Position numbers and translations under genes: made by a program. The notes under the pieces were generated by a model. It did no database searches, was not told where the DNA came from, and worked only from the letters and a program-made list of their open reading frames with translations. DNA of 6,962 bases, from NCBI GenBank assembly GCA_017938055.1, contig JAGBCG010000044.1, positions 1 through 6,962 on the forward strand, given 5' to 3'. The DNA is from Clostridia bacterium. GTDB lineage: Bacteria; Bacillota; Clostridia; Oscillospirales; CAG-382. Positions 4,475 to 6,962 of the stretch are shown one piece after another (the first letter of the stretch is position 1; each line of letters opens with the position of its first letter).

Positions 4475-5470
4475 ATGTTTTGGATTGAAGCGGTAGTACA
4501 TACCACCACGCAAGGAATTGATTCTGTAAGCGGACTGTTGCTGATGAACGGTATAACAGGTTATGCTGTGCAGGACAGTGAGGATTTTAATGAGTTCCTT
4601 GAGGGTAAGGATGTGTACTTTGACTATATTGAGGATGATTTGTTAAAGCTTAAAGAGTGTGAAACAACAATTACGTTTTATGTTGCTGAAAACTCTCAAG
4701 GACTTGAAACCTTGCTTGCTGTAAAGAAAGCGATGGATAAGCTGAAGCTTGAAGACAAAGACGGAAAGCTTGGCTCTCTTGATGTGACAACAGATAAAAA
4801 GATAGAAGAACAGGACTGGGAAAATAACTGGAAAAAATATTTTAAGCCCTTCAGTGTGGGTGAAAATCTTTGTATAAAACCGTCTTGGGAAGAATTACCT
4901 GAGCAATTTAAGAAAAAAACGGTTATAGAAATTGACCCGTCAAGCTCTTTTGGTACAGGCTCACATACTACAACAAGACTGTGTCTTGAAATGGTCGAAA
5001 AATATATGGCGGCGATGAGTGATAAGCCTGTTCAGGTGCTGGATATGGGCTGTGGAAGCGGAATTTTGGGCATTGCGGCTCATCTTCTGGGAGCAAAACA
5101 TATCACAGCAGTGGATATTGATGAAAACTCGGCACGCATAGCAAAAGAGAATTTTGCGGAAAATAATATAGCTGCTGATAAATACGATGTTCTGGCGGGA
5201 AATATTCTAAACGATGTGGATTTTTATAATAAAGTGTGTAGCAAGAAGTATGATTTGATTGCTGCAAACATTGTTGCAGACGTACTTATATGGATGGCAC
5301 CGGTGTTCAAGAAAGTACTTAATGAGAACGGATATCTGCTTGTTTCCGGCATTATTTCGGAAAGAAGTGACGAGGTTGTTTCGGCACTTGAAGAAAACGG
5401 ATTGCTCGTGAAGGAATTTTGCGAGAGTCAGGGATGGGCGGCGGTAGTGTTATGCCACGCTTCTTTGTAG
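4475..5470 (+). CDS. prmA: Ribosomal protein L11 methyltransferase
   Basis: PrmA uses S-adenosylmethionine to methylate lysines and the N-terminus of ribosomal protein L11 in the cytoplasm. Residues 1-~110 are the substrate-recognition part. It continues with QDWENNWKKYFKP (113-125), the family signature IDPSSSFGTGSHTTT (153-167), SAM motif I VLDMGCGSG (188-196), AVDID (212-216) with the acidic residue after strand 2, NIVAD (265-269), which fits the NIxA catalytic segment, and ESQGWAAVVL (317-326) at the C-terminus. The length of 331 is slightly above the usual 290-320. DPSSS replaces the more common DPGLA before FGTG. AAAGGG (4462-4467) lies seven bases before ATG. It is first in an operon with rsmE. 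Confidence 0.95.
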   Translation: MFWIEAVVHTTTQGIDSVSGLLLMNGITGYAVQDSEDFNEFLEGKDVYFDYIEDDLLKLKECETTITFYVAENSQGLETLLAVKKAMDKLKLEDKDGKLGSLDVTTDKKIEEQDWENNWKKYFKPFSVGENLCIKPSWEELPEQFKKKTVIEIDPSSSFGTGSHTTTRLCLEMVEKYMAAMSDKPVQVLDMGCGSGILGIAAHLLGAKHITAVDIDENSARIAKENFAENNIAADKYDVLAGNILNDVDFYNKVCSKKYDLIAANIVADVLIWMAPVFKKVLNENGYLLVSGIISERSDEVVSALEENGLLVKEFCESQGWAAVVLCHASL

Positions 5471-6198
5471 AAAAAAGTGCCGTCAGGGACGGTGAAACGG
5501 TGCTAATAACGGGTGAGGATGCAAAGCACATTTCGCTGTCGTTGCGTTCAAAACCCGGAGAAGCCTTTGTTGTATGTGATGAGGACGGCAAAGAATATAA
5601 CTGTGTTGTTTCGGAAATCACAAAGAATCAGGTGTGTATGCAGGTGCTGTCGTCGTGTGAGAGTAAATCAGAGCCGGATGTGTCGGTAACACTGTATCAG
5701 GCACTTGTGAAGAGTGATAAATTTGAAAGTGTAATACAGAAAAGCGTAGAGCTTGGGGTGTCAAAGATTGTTCCGGTTGTCACAAAACGCTGTGTATCAA
5801 GACCGGATGAAGCTTCCTTGAACAAAAAGCTTGAACGCTGGAGAAAAATAGCAAAGGAAGCGGCAATGCAAAGCGGCAGAGGAAAAGTTCCTACTGTTGA
5901 GAATGTAGTGAGTATGCAAGAGGCATTGACGCTGATGAAAAAAGACGATTGTTTTTTTGTTTGCTATGAGGATTTGTCCCATACTCCTGTTTCCAAAGTG
6001 GTAAACACTCGGAAAGAAGCACTGAGAAGTATTTCTTTTCTTGTAGGACCAGAGGGTGGAATAGATGAGTGTGAAGCACAAAAATGCCGTGACATGAATA
6101 TTCCATTAGCAGGGCTTGGACCAAGAATTTTGCGAACGGAAACCGCACCGCTGTGTGTTATCAGCGTGCTTATGTTGCTTACAGGAAATCTTGATTAA
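5452..6198 (+). CDS. rsmE: 16S rRNA (uracil-1498-N3)-methyltransferase
   Basis: RsmE methylates N3 of U1498 in 16S rRNA of the 30S subunit using SAM. The 248-residue protein has an N-terminal PUA-like RNA-binding domain (about 1-70) and a C-terminal SPOUT knot. Visible motifs are QSGRGKVP (140-147), LVGPEGGI (197-204) and LGPRILRTETA (222-232), which shape the SAM-binding knot. I chose ATG at 5452 because homologues begin M-x-R-F/Y-F. Upstream candidates in frame are ATG 5434 and TTG 5419. No strong Shine-Dalgarno precedes 5452, and the gene overlaps the end of prmA by 19 bases, so translation is probably coupled to prmA. Confidence 0.95.
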   Translation: MPRFFVEKSAVRDGETVLITGEDAKHISLSLRSKPGEAFVVCDEDGKEYNCVVSEITKNQVCMQVLSSCESKSEPDVSVTLYQALVKSDKFESVIQKSVELGVSKIVPVVTKRCVSRPDEASLNKKLERWRKIAKEAAMQSGRGKVPTVENVVSMQEALTLMKKDDCFFVCYEDLSHTPVSKVVNTRKEALRSISFLVGPEGGIDECEAQKCRDMNIPLAGLGPRILRTETAPLCVISVLMLLTGNLD

Positions 6199-6222
6199 CA
6201 TATAAATAATAAATTTAGATAC

Positions 6223-6226
6223 GGAG
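6223..6226 (+). promoter_or_regulatory. Ribosome binding site deciding a TTG start
   Basis: GGAG (within ACGGAG) lies eight bases before TTG 6235-6237. The alternative GTG at 6226 overlaps this site and would have no ribosome site of its own, so TTG is preferred. Confidence 0.6.
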
Positions 6227-6234
6227 TGTTTGTT

Positions 6235-6924
6235 TTGTCAATTTTAAAGAACAGAAAAAGAGCAGAGCAAAAGCATCAGCTTAAAAAATCAGATATAGAC
6301 TTGTATAAAATGACAGGAGTCTTTGCTATAGCCTGTATTTTTGTACTTTTGGTGTTTAAAATGAAAAGTACACAAATCGGAGCCGGTAATCTTACTTATG
6401 CGGTTTATGAGCTGTTTTCAAATCCGCTGTTTTTGGTTTTAGCTGCTGGTGTATTTGTTGCAAGCGTAGTATGGTTTGTTTACTGTAAAAATAAAAAGAT
6501 TGATGAATCAAGACGTATATTCACAAGTACCAATGGACTTGTGTTGACAGTTTACCTTGCGACATTTGTTGTGTGCTTTGGAATGAGTAAAACGGCAAAT
6601 CTTCACGGATTTTTCATCACCTTGACGGTGGTTGGAGCAGTTGTTTACTACGTATCAAAAATATATAACCCGGATTTTACAATGTTTTCTGCAATTACGG
6701 CGGTAAACGTGCTGGCGGTGTATTTACTGGCATACAGATTTGATGCGATGTTTGTAGTATTAAAGCTTTTGATAGTGTTATTAGGCGTAGCAGCTGTGGT
6801 ACTTTTTGATAAAAAAATCAAAAACATGAAGCTTTCCAAAAAACGTAAGGATTCATTTTTGATTTATCCTGCGTTTGTTTCGGTGGCATCATGTAGCCCA
6901 GACGCAGGATTCTGGCACCTTTGA
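6235..6924 (+). CDS. Multi-spanning membrane protein of unknown function, possibly C-terminally truncated
   Basis: I do not recognise this 229-residue protein. A basic N-terminus (SILKNRKRAEQKHQLKK) is followed by about six hydrophobic segments near residues 26-43, 65-84, 100-117, 123-141, 149-167 and 170-191. After a lysine-rich loop (192-206) a seventh begins (FLIYPAFVSVA, 208-218) but stops after about 11 residues, and the chain ends in a polar tail (SCSPDAGFWHL). The tail coincides with an inverted repeat (6866-6874/6902-6910), which suggests that the natural end was lost by a junction or frameshift. The gene starts 36 bases after rsmE with a TTG codon and is probably in the same transcript. 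No transporter or enzyme motif is visible. Confidence 0.75.
   Translation: MSILKNRKRAEQKHQLKKSDIDLYKMTGVFAIACIFVLLVFKMKSTQIGAGNLTYAVYELFSNPLFLVLAAGVFVASVVWFVYCKNKKIDESRRIFTSTNGLVLTVYLATFVVCFGMSKTANLHGFFITLTVVGAVVYYVSKIYNPDFTMFSAITAVNVLAVYLLAYRFDAMFVVLKLLIVLLGVAAVVLFDKKIKNMKLSKKRKDSFLIYPAFVSVASCSPDAGFWHL
6866..6910. repeat. Inverted repeat at the end of the membrane protein gene
   Basis: ATCCTGCGT (6866-6874) and ACGCAGGAT (6902-6910) are perfect reverse complements with 27 bases between them. It overlaps the last ~20 codons of the membrane protein gene. It may be the edge of a repeat or a 3'-end structure. No T-run follows on the plus strand. Confidence 0.5.
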
Positions 6925-6962
6925 TGTCAAAATACTCCGTTAGGAACACGATAGAAACACCC

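Noticed and set aside
5352..5621. Minus-strand open frame opposite the prmA-rsmE junction
   Set aside because: Both plus-strand genes there have clear family motifs; the frame is a shadow with no ribosome site.

Overview
The window looks like a piece of a low-GC Gram-positive (Firmicutes) chromosome, probably a Clostridia member of the Ruminococcaceae/Oscillospiraceae type. This is inferred from the A+T-rich leaders, strong AGGAGG-like ribosome sites, a lysine riboswitch in front of dapA, the adjacent prmA-rsmE pair and the protein sequences. The species cannot be named from the sequence alone.

Layout: (1) 2-1063, plus strand: the C-terminal half of an elongation-factor-G-type GTPase, cut by the window's left edge. 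(2) 1061-2153: a repeat island between two convergent genes. It is bounded by a perfect 19-base inverted repeat whose outermost bases are the stop codons of the two flanking genes. It holds three copies of a ~46-base hairpin module, two ~103-base direct repeats with an identical 11-bp-stem hairpin in each, and one small A+T-rich gene for an unrecognised membrane-anchored protein. (3) 2151-3864, minus strand: dapA then dapB, the first two committed steps of the diaminopimelate/lysine pathway. They are preceded by a lysine riboswitch (about 3979-4173) with a transcription terminator (3914-3940) and one or two candidate promoters. (4) 4349-6924, plus strand: a well-formed promoter and a leader with a terminator-like hairpin, followed by prmA (L11 methyltransferase), rsmE (16S rRNA m3U1498 methyltransferase, overlapping prmA by 19 bases) and an unrecognised multi-spanning membrane protein whose C-terminus ends abruptly.

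How it works together: dapA and dapB form a lysine-repressed operon transcribed away from a divergent translation/ribosome-modification operon (prmA-rsmE-membrane gene). The best candidate for something undescribed is the repeat island at 1061-2153. It looks like a non-autonomous mobile or repeat-derived element carrying a cargo gene. No transposase is visible, so mobility is inference only.
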